A stretch of DNA of 20,295 nucleotides from Bacteriovoracaceae bacterium. Its GTDB lineage: Bacteria; Bdellovibrionota; UBA1018. The notes beneath the pieces were generated by a model that saw only the letters and a program-made list of their open reading frames with translations, made no database searches and had not been told where the DNA came from. The stretch covers positions 1 to 20,295 of the forward strand of contig CANFHS010000008.1 of the NCBI GenBank assembly GCA_947446835.1, written 5' to 3'. Every line of letters begins with the position of its first letter. Positions within the stretch are counted from its first letter, which is position 1. Positions 1 to 7,125 of this stretch are shown here, piece after piece. The position numbers and the translations under genes were made by a program.

Positions 1-144
1 AAGGCCGTGATCGAGGAGCTCCTGGAGCGCAATGAGGTCGAGCTTCATGTGCGCCTGAGCCTGAAGCCCAAGGCGGGCTTCTCGAAACCGGCTTCCGAAA
101 ATCGCGAACCTCCCAAGCGCGACGACGATCCGGCCGAAGCCTGA
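1..144 (+). CDS. 3' end of an unidentified gene (C-terminal 47 residues)
   Basis: The plus strand is open from the window edge to a TGA at 142-144. The fragment begins KAVIEELLERNEVELHVRLSL, a helix-strand pattern, and ends in a charged, disordered-looking tail rich in Lys, Pro, Asp and Glu. Codon choice is GC-rich, as in the confirmed genes nearby. Too little is present to assign a family, and I do not recognise it. The next gene on this strand starts 183 bases later, so the two need not share an operon. Confidence 0.55.
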   Translation, partial: KAVIEELLERNEVELHVRLSLKPKAGFSKPASENREPPKRDDDPAEA

Positions 145-155
145 TCCCTGTCAAC

Positions 156-195
156 TGACCAGAGTTTGGTCACTCCGGGTACCAAAGTTTGTTCA
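156..195. repeat. palindrome plus tandem copy of a 15-bp motif
   Basis: TGACCA (156-161) and TGGTCA (167-172) form a perfect 6-bp inverted repeat with a 5-base centre. ACCAGAGTTTGGTCA (158-172) is repeated as ACCAAAGTTTGTTCA (181-195), 13 of 15 bases identical and 23 bp apart, about two helical turns. This looks like a pair of protein-binding sites in the 183-bp gap before the gene at 328. It resembles the TGTC-N9-GACA sites at 4190 and 7174. The function is inferred only. I see no convincing promoter in the rest of the gap. Confidence 0.4.
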
Positions 196-327
196 GGGGT
201 GGCCCGCAACCCCCTGGAATCCCGTGGGTAAGCCCTTTTTTCAGGACCGCGCCAGAATGGCACTCCGATTGCTTTTAGGTGAACCCAGTTGAGTCGAGCT
301 GATTCCCCGTTGAGCTGAAGGAGCCCC

Positions 328-663
328 ATGTCGGCAACCCATGACAAGTCCCAGAAGACCACTTTCGTCTACTCGAACCTGTACACCCTGTACCGCCAAG
401 GCAAGGACCTGGCCAAGGAAGCCCAGGTTCCGGCCTCGAGCCGCGTCCTGAAGGCCGATGACCTGAAGAACCCGGCGTTCGCCGTGCGTCCGTTCCGTCC
501 GGCCGAATTCCTCGAAAAGCGCATCACCCAGGCTCCCGTGCTGGTCAGCCGCAGCCAGGCCGTGGAGTCGCTCAAGACCAATCTCAAGCAGCTGAACGAC
601 CTGCACGATCGCCTGCGTTTCATGCTCCAGGAAATCGAGGAGCTGTCGCGCGACGAAGAATGA
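328..663 (+). CDS. small helical protein of unknown function
   Basis: This 111-residue protein has no signal peptide and no membrane segment, so it is probably cytoplasmic. The N-terminal 85 residues carry no motif I recognise. The last 30 residues (SLKTNLKQLNDLHDRLRFML onward, ending in acidic residues) have a heptad-like hydrophobic pattern suggesting a short coiled coil. The ATG is preceded by GAAGGAG with a four-base spacer, a strong ribosome binding site that fixes the start. It stands alone between an unknown gene end and a convergent gene. It is probably a lineage-restricted gene; I infer no function. Confidence 0.8.
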   Translation: MSATHDKSQKTTFVYSNLYTLYRQGKDLAKEAQVPASSRVLKADDLKNPAFAVRPFRPAEFLEKRITQAPVLVSRSQAVESLKTNLKQLNDLHDRLRFMLQEIEELSRDEE

Positions 664-687
664 TCGCGAAGTGTGATCCTGTCCCGG

Positions 688-1911
688 TCAGGCCAAGGGC
701 CTGTTCGGTGAACCGTTGGACCCCGACTGGGAAGCATTCCCGGCGGGGTCTTCCTGTTTCCGGGGGTCCTGGCCGGTTTCCGTGATGGGCAGGTTGTCCG
801 GAAACCGCGGCCTCTCGGCGCGCGCGCGCTCCGCCGGCACCGGCGCCTTGGCGATGTCGCGGGAGTAGGTGGTCTTCTTGGGAATCTCCACGATCAGCGT
901 CTCGCCCTCGAAACGCTTCTGGATGGCGCGGGCTTCGACCGGCAGACGGAGCGGGAAGCTCTCGCTGTAGGCCTGGAAGGACGACGTCCGGCGCGTCTGG
1001 CCGGGGCCCAGCTCCTGGCTGTCGTCATTGCGCCGGTGGCCCTGCAGCAGGATCTCGTTTCCGCGGACGCTGACCGAAAGGTGGCTCCGCTCATGCTCGG
1101 GAATCCGGGCCGTCAGCACGAAGGAGTCGTCGGTCTCGTGCATCCTGGCACCCAGATCCAGCAGCTGGTAGAACGGGTCCTCGTTGCGCGAGGCATAGGC
1201 GGTCAGGCGGCGCGTGGAGTCCTCCTTGTACTCGGCCAGCTGCCGGGCCGCACGATTCTGCAGATTTTCCAGCAGTTTTTGGCTCTCCGTGACGGTCTGG
1301 CGGTACTGGTTCTCATGGCGCTCGGCCGCCTGCTCGGTGGTCTTGAGCTGGTTTTCGAGCATCCGGTTGCGCTCGGCCACGGCGCCCTTGGATTCCTTCG
1401 CGTAGATGCTCTCGTTCTGGTCGTGGAGGGCCTGAAGCCGCTCCTGCTGCTCCTTGCGGGAGGCCTCGATCATGCCGCGGCCCTGGTCATCCTCGAACTG
1501 GGTGAGCTGGGCCTGCTTGAGCTCCAGCTCGTTCAGGCCTGCGCGCCCGCGCTTCTCGGTGTCGAAGAGCGCCTGGCGATAATACCCTTCGCGCTCCTGG
1601 AGCTGGGACTTGGCCTGGTTTTCCACCCGGCTCAGCTCGCGGCCGTAGGCCTGCTGGGAGTTGCGGACCACCTCGTAGCCCTTGTTGCGCGCGTTCTCGA
1701 TCGCGACTTCACCGCGGGCCCGCTCCATTTCGGAGTCCCGGTTGTAGCCGTCGCGGATCTGGTCCAGGCGCAAGGTGGCCTCGGCCTCGGCTTCCTGGAC
1801 GCGCTTGCGCGCCAAAGCGATGCGGGCGTCCGCATCGCGCTCGGCCTGGGCTGCCGCCTTCTGCGCGAGGATCGCGGCCTGGGAAGGGGGCTCGGTCGGC
1901 GGGATGGCCAT
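688..1911 (-). CDS. long coiled-coil protein with C-terminal Hsp20/alpha-crystallin-like domain
   Basis: The 407-residue protein has three parts. Residues about 10-240 are almost uninterrupted Glu/Gln/Arg/Ala-rich helix with no Pro or Gly-rich breaks, a predicted long coiled coil. Residues about 255-346 look like an alpha-crystallin domain: the strand pattern DDSFVLTARIPEHERSHLSV, then EILLQGHRR, and a terminal LIVEIPKK strand typical of small heat shock proteins. A disordered tail follows, with an LPI tripeptide (374-376) in the place of the IxI motif small heat shock proteins use to oligomerise. Ordinary members are 140-200 residues, so this is about twice the usual length, with the coiled coil replacing the short N-terminal arm. 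No signal peptide is visible. The ATG shares one base with the stop of the upstream gene (TGATG), implying translational coupling. A scaffold or holdase role is inference. The Hsp20-like fold is fairly secure by pattern, the function is not. Confidence 0.85.
   Translation of the reverse strand: MAIPPTEPPSQAAILAQKAAAQAERDADARIALARKRVQEAEAEATLRLDQIRDGYNRDSEMERARGEVAIENARNKGYEVVRNSQQAYGRELSRVENQAKSQLQEREGYYRQALFDTEKRGRAGLNELELKQAQLTQFEDDQGRGMIEASRKEQQERLQALHDQNESIYAKESKGAVAERNRMLENQLKTTEQAAERHENQYRQTVTESQKLLENLQNRAARQLAEYKEDSTRRLTAYASRNEDPFYQLLDLGARMHETDDSFVLTARIPEHERSHLSVSVRGNEILLQGHRRNDDSQELGPGQTRRTSSFQAYSESFPLRLPVEARAIQKRFEGETLIVEIPKKTTYSRDIAKAPVPAERARAERPRFPDNLPITETGQDPRKQEDPAGNASQSGSNGSPNRPLA
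719..759 (+). terminator. possible intrinsic terminator of the 328-663 gene, inside the convergent gene's 3' end
   Basis: GACCCCG (719-725) pairs with CGGGGTC (744-750). An inner pair, GGGAA with TTCCC, lies within the loop, and the T-rich TTCCTGTTT follows. The hairpin sits inside the coding sequence for the C-terminal tail of the minus-strand gene at 688-1911. The T-run is interrupted, so it may be weak. Confidence 0.4.
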
Positions 1912-2237
1912 CAGTGGTGAGCCTCAGCGGACTCGGCCAGCTGGTTCTCGAGGATATTGAAGTAGGTGCGCAGGACCCACTCGTAGCTGCGGCGATCCAG
2001 CCCTTCGAGGTACGCGCGCTTGGATTCGAGGCTGGGCTCGGCCAGCAGGCGTTCGATGTGCCGCTCGACTTTTTCCGCGTCTTTGGCACGGAGCGTCGAT
2101 TCGGAGGACCGCTCGCGGCGGGGTTTCAAGAACACCCGCCGGATCGAGTCCGGATCAAAGAGCAGGTGATTTCCCCGGCTCGATTGCTCGAAAAGATATT
2201 GGACCTGCGCGAGCTGGTTCTCGTCGATCGTGATCAC
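1911..2237 (-). CDS. 108-residue protein of unknown function, coupled to the coiled-coil/Hsp20 gene
   Basis: The open frame extends upstream to 2561, but I place the start at the GTG at 2235-2237. A strong AAGGAAGGGAG ribosome binding site lies seven bases before it, and the upstream part reads like non-coding sequence (Arg/Pro/Gly-rich, no structure). The protein begins MITIDENQLAQVQYLFEQSS and is mostly charged helix. A basic region, RVFLKPRRERSSES, sits near residues 34-47, and amphipathic helices run to the end. There are no Cys residues, no signal peptide and no known motif. Its stop codon overlaps the start of the next gene by one base, so the two products are probably made together and may interact. 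I do not recognise the family. Confidence 0.75.
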   Translation of the reverse strand: MITIDENQLAQVQYLFEQSSRGNHLLFDPDSIRRVFLKPRRERSSESTLRAKDAEKVERHIERLLAEPSLESKRAYLEGLDRRSYEWVLRTYFNILENQLAESAEAHH

Positions 2238-2367
2238 GCGGCGCTCCCTTCCTTGGGTATTGAGCCGGATCCTTCTTAAGTCTAAAGGGCGCCCTCTGGA
2301 ACCGCAAGGCCGGGCGCATCGGGATGGAACGCAGGGGGGATGGGTCCCGGGACCGTGTCGGGAATGT

Positions 2368-2392
2368 GTCAAAAATGCCGCACGTGTTTGAC
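2368..2392. promoter_or_regulatory. inverted repeat overlapping the -35 box
   Basis: GTCAAA (2368-2373) and TTTGAC (2387-2392) form a perfect 6-bp inverted repeat around a centre containing the palindrome CACGTG. The right arm covers most of the -35 box (2388-2393) of the promoter for the gene at 2427, a place where a bound repressor would block transcription. The regulatory role is inferred. Confidence 0.3.
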
Positions 2393-2417
2393 TCCGGGTG
2401 CAGGCGATCGTTACAAT
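2388..2417 (+). promoter_or_regulatory. sigma70-type promoter for the zinc-finger gene at 2427
   Basis: TTGACT (2388-2393) and TACAAT (2412-2417) are separated by 18 bases, each matching the consensus at five of six positions. Transcription would start near 2424, only about three bases before the ATG at 2427, so the mRNA may be leaderless or nearly so. Confidence 0.6.
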
Positions 2418-2426
2418 TGAGGCAGG

Positions 2427-3461
2427 ATGAGCAAGAGCCCTTCCAGGAAGCCCCAGGAACGAAGAAAGACCCCCAGGAGCCCTCGGGGTCGCAAGGGCGC
2501 CTCTGCGCCCGTCCAGTCGACTTCCCCGGTTGTGCAGGACGCGGTCGAAAAGTGTCACCATTGTGGACAGGACCTGAAAGGCGCCGAACGGGCGCTGCTG
2601 GTCGAAGAGGAAAATGGCCGCCTGTTCTGCACCGAAGAGTGCATCGGCAGCTACTTTTCTCCCGAGGTGGAGCGCCTCGAAAAACAGTATTTCAAGCTGG
2701 TTTCCTCGGGAGACCTGTCAGCGGATGAGCGCGAGAAGTACGCGCACCTGCGCTGGGTCACGCTCGAAGAACCGGACGAGGTCTGGTGCGAAAAGACGCT
2801 GACCGGCGATCTGCGTTACACGCTGATCTCGGAGTTCCGCCCCGAGCAGAAGCAGAAGGCCGTCTGGTGCATCTGCGTTTGCCTGTTCCTGCGCGGCGAG
2901 CCTTCGTTCTTGTACCTGGCCTTTCCGACCCGCAACGCCGCCCTGGCCAATCATTACCGGCGGGGCGACCGCATCCAGTGGACCAAGCCTCGTGCCGAGC
3001 AGTCCAAGAGCGCCGCGGAGGCCGTCTCCGAGCCGAACCAGGACCAGACCCTCATCGACGGGCTGGCCGAAGCCTGGACCGAAGAAGAGACCCGGATGGC
3101 CGAGATGGGCCGTCACCGGCGCTCGGACGATATTCCGCTGTCGGATTTCCCCAGTTATCAGGCCTGCCTGGAGCAGACCCTGGAACAACCGGATGAGGTC
3201 TGGTCACAGCCACAGGTCGAGTCCGAAGATGACGGCGAAGCGTCCCTGCCGCGGACCTACCATTTCCTGAGACATTACGGCGAGAAGACCCCCGGTATCT
3301 GGTACGTGGTCGTGGCCCGCGAGACCGAGGACGAAGAGCAGATCGAGGTCCTGGAGGCTTTCCCGACGCGCGATGCGGAGCTGGTCCAGCAGTACCGGCG
3401 CGGGCAGCAGGAAGGCGGCATCCAGGCCGAGACCGCCTCTCCGAGCCGCCTGGTTCACTGA
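2427..3461 (+). CDS. zinc-finger protein with an internally duplicated PBECR-like domain
   Basis: The 344-residue protein starts with a basic disordered segment (1-35). A likely zinc site follows: CHHC (Cys43, Cys46) with Cys68 and Cys72 in FCTEEC, a treble-clef or TRASH-like arrangement. Two related blocks come next. Block 1 runs from LEEPDEVW (113-120) to AFPTRNAALANHYRRG (165-180). Block 2 runs from LEQPDEVW (252-259) to AFPTRDAELVQQYRRG (311-326). Each holds several beta strands between these landmarks. The pattern recalls the PBECR group of RNase-fold domains (barnase/EndoU/colicin/RelE-like), but I cannot confirm this by search. No His/Lys catalytic set stands out, so a nucleic-acid-binding or inactive fold is possible. 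No signal peptide. An acidic, helical linker (about 205-240) separates the blocks. The start is the first ATG; a nearby promoter makes a true Shine-Dalgarno unlikely. Confidence 0.85.
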   Translation: MSKSPSRKPQERRKTPRSPRGRKGASAPVQSTSPVVQDAVEKCHHCGQDLKGAERALLVEEENGRLFCTEECIGSYFSPEVERLEKQYFKLVSSGDLSADEREKYAHLRWVTLEEPDEVWCEKTLTGDLRYTLISEFRPEQKQKAVWCICVCLFLRGEPSFLYLAFPTRNAALANHYRRGDRIQWTKPRAEQSKSAAEAVSEPNQDQTLIDGLAEAWTEEETRMAEMGRHRRSDDIPLSDFPSYQACLEQTLEQPDEVWSQPQVESEDDGEASLPRTYHFLRHYGEKTPGIWYVVVARETEDEEQIEVLEAFPTRDAELVQQYRRGQQEGGIQAETASPSRLVH

Positions 3462-3465
3462 AAAA

Positions 3466-3511
3466 CCAGCTTGTAGGTGCGCTGAAGAACGAGCTTGAAG
3501 GGGCGTTGAGG
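3466..3511. repeat. two imperfect 22-bp tandem copies
   Basis: The unit beginning CCAGCTTGTAGGTGCGCTGA (3466-3487) recurs as CGAGCTTGAAGGGGCGTTGA (3490-3511), with about 17 of 22 bases identical and a 24-bp period. It fills the 52-bp gap between the convergent genes ending at 3461 and 3514. There is no T-run, so it is not an obvious terminator. Confidence 0.5.
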
Positions 3512-3513
3512 GG

Positions 3514-4092
3514 TCACTTCCTGAAGCGGCCGAAGGACCAATCGCGCGGGCACTGCCACGACTGGCTCGTCAGGAGGCAGTTCCGCATCTGGGCCAGATC
3601 GGCTTCATCGACGACAAAGCCTGCATTGAAGACCGTGTACTGGAACTCCAGGTTCAGGCCGATCGTGCCCGGGTACCCGCAGGTGGCCATGGGCAGTCCG
3701 TCGGTTCCCGGCTTGGCCAGGATGCGCGTCGGCTGCGACGAATCGGTGGGGTCGATGACCTGGGCGGGAAAAAAGCACACGCGCTGGCCGGCATTCCTCG
3801 GAGCGCCTGACAGGTGGATGCGGTTCACCGAATCGCGGCTCGGACAGGCGGTATAGAGCCCGTCTGTCGGCGCGCCCCATTGGTAGGCGGGCTTGATATT
3901 GGCCTCGGCGGGGCAAAGGTACTCGCCCAGGCTCGTGCTCGGGCCATTTCCGGTGCCGCTCCAGGTGAAGCTGCCGGAGTCACCCAGCAGGGAGCTGGCG
4001 CTCGATCCTTGGCCCTGCACCGGCGTCATCACCGCGTTCCCGCAGCCCGTGAGCAGCGAAGCCCCCAAAAGCAGACCCCATGCGTTTTTCAT
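3514..4092 (-). CDS. small cysteine-rich lipoprotein, function unknown
   Basis: The protein is 192 residues from the ATG at 4090-4092. I chose this over a start 21 bases upstream because GAGGGTGGG precedes it at normal spacing and a signal peptide follows directly. MKNAWGLLLGASLLTGC is a type II signal with the lipobox LLTGC and lipidated Cys17. Residue 18 is Gly rather than Asp, so outer-membrane sorting is expected by the usual Lol rule. The mature part has six more Cys residues, suggesting disulfides in the periplasm or at the surface, and is rich in Gly, Ser, Thr and Pro. No domain recognised. It lies 100 bases downstream of lnt, whose product would N-acylate it, but that link may be coincidental. 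Confidence 0.85.
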   Translation of the reverse strand: MKNAWGLLLGASLLTGCGNAVMTPVQGQGSSASSLLGDSGSFTWSGTGNGPSTSLGEYLCPAEANIKPAYQWGAPTDGLYTACPSRDSVNRIHLSGAPRNAGQRVCFFPAQVIDPTDSSQPTRILAKPGTDGLPMATCGYPGTIGLNLEFQYTVFNAGFVVDEADLAQMRNCLLTSQSWQCPRDWSFGRFRK

Positions 4093-4189
4093 GATCCCAC
4101 CCTCATTCCCCATACCCTGGATAGAGCAAGGCGCATGCCGCCGTGGGTGCGTTCTGCGGCCCTCCCGCGCAGCCTGGGGAACACCGAAG

Positions 4190-4206
4190 TGTCTAACTTC
4201 TGGACA
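4190..4206. promoter_or_regulatory. copy of the TGTC-N9-GACA motif at the lnt stop codon
   Basis: Read on the minus strand, TGTCCAGAAGTTAGACA spans the last codons and TAG stop (4193-4195) of lnt. Directly after the stop, ACAC-TTCG-GTGT forms a small hairpin with a stable cUUCGg loop but no T-run. The block CAGCTGTCCAG plus AnTTnGACAC and the following GTGT is shared with the element at 7152-7193. Whether it is an operator, an mRNA-end structure or a dispersed repeat is unknown. Confidence 0.45.
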
Positions 4207-5815
4207 GCTGTCGGCGGAGTATCGGAATTCCCAGGAGGGCCAGGCCCAGCACCAGGGCGGTGGGGCCGAACCAGTCTCCCCAGCGCAGCATCCGGGTGGG
4301 AAGGGGTTCCAGCACCGGCACTTCGACGTTCAGGATGGCTTCGCGGAAGATGCCGGTGGCCCGGGGCATGGAGCCGTCGGGAAGGATCAGCGCCGAGATG
4401 CCGGTATTGGTGCCGCGAAGCTGCGGAAGCCGCGATTCGATCGACCGGAAGCGCACCAGGGCCAGGTGCAGCTCGGGCTCGGCCGTGGGCCCGAACCAGG
4501 AGTCGTTGGTGACGTTCACGATGAGCTGGCTTCCCTGGCGGGCGGCATCCAGGACGTAATCCGGGAAAAGCGCCTCGTAGCAGATGATCGGCCCGGTGTG
4601 CACCACCCCGAACGGCTTGCCGTCGACGGGAACCGGAATGACCTCGGGTCCGACGCCGCGGCCGAAGTTGCCGACCTGCGGGAACCACTGGCCGATCTGC
4701 GGAATCCACGCGCTGCCGGGAATGTATTCCCCGAACATCAGCAGGATGTTCTTGCGGTAGACCGACAGGTCCTGGCCTCCCGGAAGCTCGCGTCGTGCGC
4801 GGGGCTGCAGGAAGAAGAAGGCGTTGTAGTCCTTGCCCCGGAACCGGTCGTAGCCCCCGAAGAGCAGGGGGACTCCACGGGTGCGCGCCCACTGTTCCAT
4901 CTGCTGGTCCCGCGACAGCTCGTCCGAGGTCATGGGGGTGCGGAACGTGGAAGGGTACGAGGTCTCGGGCCAGATGATGAGGTCGGGCTTCGGGTTCAGC
5001 TGCAGGGCTTCGTCCGAAAGGCGGAAGTGGGTGTCCATCACCCTTCGCGCCGCATCGCGGACTCCGCGTTCGGAGGCGATCTTGTCGAAGTCGCCGATGT
5101 TGCCCTGGATCAGCGCCACCTGCACGGTGCCCTTGGGGTGGCTCATCCACGCCCGCACCTCGGCGTCCCGTGCCTTGCCGTACCCCACGATCGAGGCCAC
5201 GCAGAGCACCGCCGTGAGCAGCTCCCCGCGGCTGGCGATCAGCGCGGGCCAGACGCTGGCCTCGCGTCGATCCATGAGGCGCAACACCAGGCGCGCCAGG
5301 GCGAGGCTGACCAGCATCACCGCGAAGGTCAGTAGCGGAGCTCCGCCCAGATCGGCCGCCTGCCGGATCCATGGGGAGTCGTAAAACGCATGTCCCAAGG
5401 TGTCGCGGAACAGCTTGGGTACCAGGGCATCCACTCCGGTGTAGAGCAGGGCCAGGCCCACGTAAGTCCTCCAGGACCCGAGGAGCGATTCGCCGGGCAA
5501 GGCCTTCTGGAACACGGGCGCCATGAGGGTGAAAACCGGCTGGTTCAGGGGCGCGAAAACGCCGAAGCCCAGCAGGGCGGCAATCCATGGCACTTCCCCG
5601 AACTCACGCAGCGTCCCGGCCACCCAGTAAAAGGCGAAGCAGCTGACCAGGGCGGAAAAGGCCAGCCCCCGCAGCACGGCCACCCGCCAGCTGGAAGCGC
5701 GGGCCACGCTCACCAGCCATGGCACCAGGGCAATCCAGATGAGTCCCGCCAGATTCCAGGGGGGAAACGCCAGTGCGAACAAGACTGCGGAAGCGAGGAT
5801 CAGCCAGCCCATCAT
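4193..5815 (-). CDS. lnt: apolipoprotein N-acyltransferase
   Basis: Lnt transfers the third acyl chain from a phospholipid to the N-terminal cysteine of lipoproteins at the periplasmic face of the inner membrane. The 540-residue product has several N-terminal membrane helices (about 1-215), a nitrilase-type domain (about 230-500) and a final membrane helix (about 516-533). The catalytic triad is visible: Glu284 in IWPETSYP, Lys355 in YRKNILLMFGEYIPG and Cys412 in PIICYEALFP. Also present are Glu363 and the Tyr-Glu after the catalytic Cys, which E. coli Lnt needs. VNVTNDSWFG near 433-442 is another family signature. It is slightly longer than the usual 510 residues. Two adjacent ATG codons (5815 and 5812) could start it, and neither has a strong ribosome binding site. 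It lies 73 bases downstream of the protease gene on the same strand, so a shared transcript is possible. Identity is very secure. Confidence 0.97.
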   Translation of the reverse strand: MMGWLILASAVLFALAFPPWNLAGLIWIALVPWLVSVARASSWRVAVLRGLAFSALVSCFAFYWVAGTLREFGEVPWIAALLGFGVFAPLNQPVFTLMAPVFQKALPGESLLGSWRTYVGLALLYTGVDALVPKLFRDTLGHAFYDSPWIRQAADLGGAPLLTFAVMLVSLALARLVLRLMDRREASVWPALIASRGELLTAVLCVASIVGYGKARDAEVRAWMSHPKGTVQVALIQGNIGDFDKIASERGVRDAARRVMDTHFRLSDEALQLNPKPDLIIWPETSYPSTFRTPMTSDELSRDQQMEQWARTRGVPLLFGGYDRFRGKDYNAFFFLQPRARRELPGGQDLSVYRKNILLMFGEYIPGSAWIPQIGQWFPQVGNFGRGVGPEVIPVPVDGKPFGVVHTGPIICYEALFPDYVLDAARQGSQLIVNVTNDSWFGPTAEPELHLALVRFRSIESRLPQLRGTNTGISALILPDGSMPRATGIFREAILNVEVPVLEPLPTRMLRWGDWFGPTALVLGLALLGIPILRRQLSRS

Positions 5816-5888
5816 GATGCGTCGTCATTCTCGCGGCGCGGGGGCTTCGGCGCAAGCCAGAAGATGGCCTGAATCAACGTCTACTCAA

Positions 5889-7013
5889 TCAACGGCCGGG
5901 CTGGCTCAGCAGGGCGACCCGGGGGTCCACGCCCTCTTTGCGGGCACGGAGGGCCAGCAGCGCCGAGTAGGCGTTCACGCGGCCCTGGGTGGCCACCTTG
6001 CCTTCGAGCTGCGGCAGCGGATCCACCGACTCCAGGATCAGCTTCTTCAGCTCGGCCGGCTTGAGGGTCGGGTCCTTGGACAGCAGCAGGGCGGCCATGC
6101 CGCTCACGAAGGCCGTGGCCTGCGAGGTGCCCGACATGTAGCCATAGCGGCCGCCGGGCAGGGTGCTGAAGATGTTCTCGCCGGGAGCGGCCACGTCCAC
6201 CTTGCTCCGGCCCCAGTTCGACGAGCGCAGCAGGTTGTTGTTGATGTCCGTCGCGGCCACCGAAAGGATGTTCGAAAGCCGGTAAGCCGAAGGGTAGTAA
6301 TAGTTCTCGAGACGGTCGGTATCCTGGTGCTCGTTGCCGGCTGCGGCCACGAAAAGCACGCCCGCGGCTTCCGCGCGCTTGATGGCCAGGTACTCGTCTT
6401 CCGAAAAATCCGGGCCGCCGCCGCTGTAGTTGATGATGCGGGCGCCGTGGTCCACGGCGTAGTTGATGGCCCGCACCGTGTTCCTGAGGTTCACCGAGCC
6501 CGGGTTGGACTCGCTGTAATACTTCACGGCCATGATCGAGACCTTGTGGGCCACGCCGCTCACGCCGGTCTGCGGATCGGTCATCGCGCCGATGATGCCG
6601 GCCACATGGGTGCCGTGCCCGTGGTCGTCCACCGGGTTGGCGTGGTCGTTCACGAAGTTCCAGCCGTAGACGCGCTCGCCTTTCGGGGCCTTGGGGTCCT
6701 GCCAGATGTTGGCCGCCAGGTTCTTGTGGGTCACGTCCACGCCGGTGTCGATCACGGCGACGATGATGTCGCGTGAACCTTCGGCGATCTTCCAGGCGTC
6801 CACGGCCTGGATGTGGCTCTTGGCCTGCGTGTTGACCAGGCCCCAGTTCTTCAGAGAGGGGATGACGGAGCGGAGGGAAGGCAGGCTGGCCGAGGCGCGG
6901 TCGACGTTCCGGTCGACTCCGCCCTGGGGAGCGAACCCGGCCAGCGCGGTCAGTCCCGCGATTCCGAGTCCGGTGAGCCAGGCTTTCTTGAGGATCGAGT
7001 GGTGCATTGCCAT
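5889..7013 (-). CDS. exported subtilisin-like (S8 family) serine protease
   Basis: The protein is 374 residues from the ATG at 7011-7013. A second ATG at 7005-7007 is equally plausible, since AAGGCGGA serves either. The N-terminus (HHSILKKAWLTGLGIAGLTALAGFA) is a Sec signal peptide, so the enzyme acts in the periplasm or outside. The S8 catalytic set is complete: Asp89 in VAVIDTGVDVTH, His133 in DDHGHGTHVAG, oxyanion Asn227 in VAAAGNEH and Ser297 in SGTSQATAFVSG. INYSGGGPDF is the substrate-binding strand. Only about 50 residues separate the signal from the catalytic domain, too short for a typical I9 propeptide. The C-terminus has no extra domain or sorting signal. It is divergent from an exported HExxH protein gene across a 222-bp intergenic region with palindromes. 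It is probably active, with a general role in extracellular or periplasmic proteolysis. Confidence 0.95.
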   Translation of the reverse strand: MAMHHSILKKAWLTGLGIAGLTALAGFAPQGGVDRNVDRASASLPSLRSVIPSLKNWGLVNTQAKSHIQAVDAWKIAEGSRDIIVAVIDTGVDVTHKNLAANIWQDPKAPKGERVYGWNFVNDHANPVDDHGHGTHVAGIIGAMTDPQTGVSGVAHKVSIMAVKYYSESNPGSVNLRNTVRAINYAVDHGARIINYSGGGPDFSEDEYLAIKRAEAAGVLFVAAAGNEHQDTDRLENYYYPSAYRLSNILSVAATDINNNLLRSSNWGRSKVDVAAPGENIFSTLPGGRYGYMSGTSQATAFVSGMAALLLSKDPTLKPAELKKLILESVDPLPQLEGKVATQGRVNAYSALLALRARKEGVDPRVALLSQPGR

Positions 7014-7125
7014 TCCGCCTTCAGGGTTCTTTGCTTGCCTGATCACGTGAGCAAGAGGCATGCCCCTTCCGGTCCGGGCGCAATCAACCACACCTGCCGC
7101 CCAAAGTCCCATGATTTCCGGTCAT

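Noticed and set aside
190..245. Possible terminator for the first partial gene (GGG..CCC before a T-run at about 236-241)
   Set aside because: The stem is only three to four pairs with no consistent extension, too weak to list as a feature.
1036..1920. A 294-codon plus-strand frame, Leu/Gly-rich
   Set aside because: Antisense to the coiled-coil/Hsp20 gene. The hydrophobic composition is what the complement of Glu/Gln codons produces.
3893..5335. A 480-codon plus-strand frame and a 499-codon minus-strand frame (4089-5588)
   Set aside because: Both overlap lnt, whose catalytic residues are unmistakable in its own frame. The long shadows come from high GC and few stop codons.
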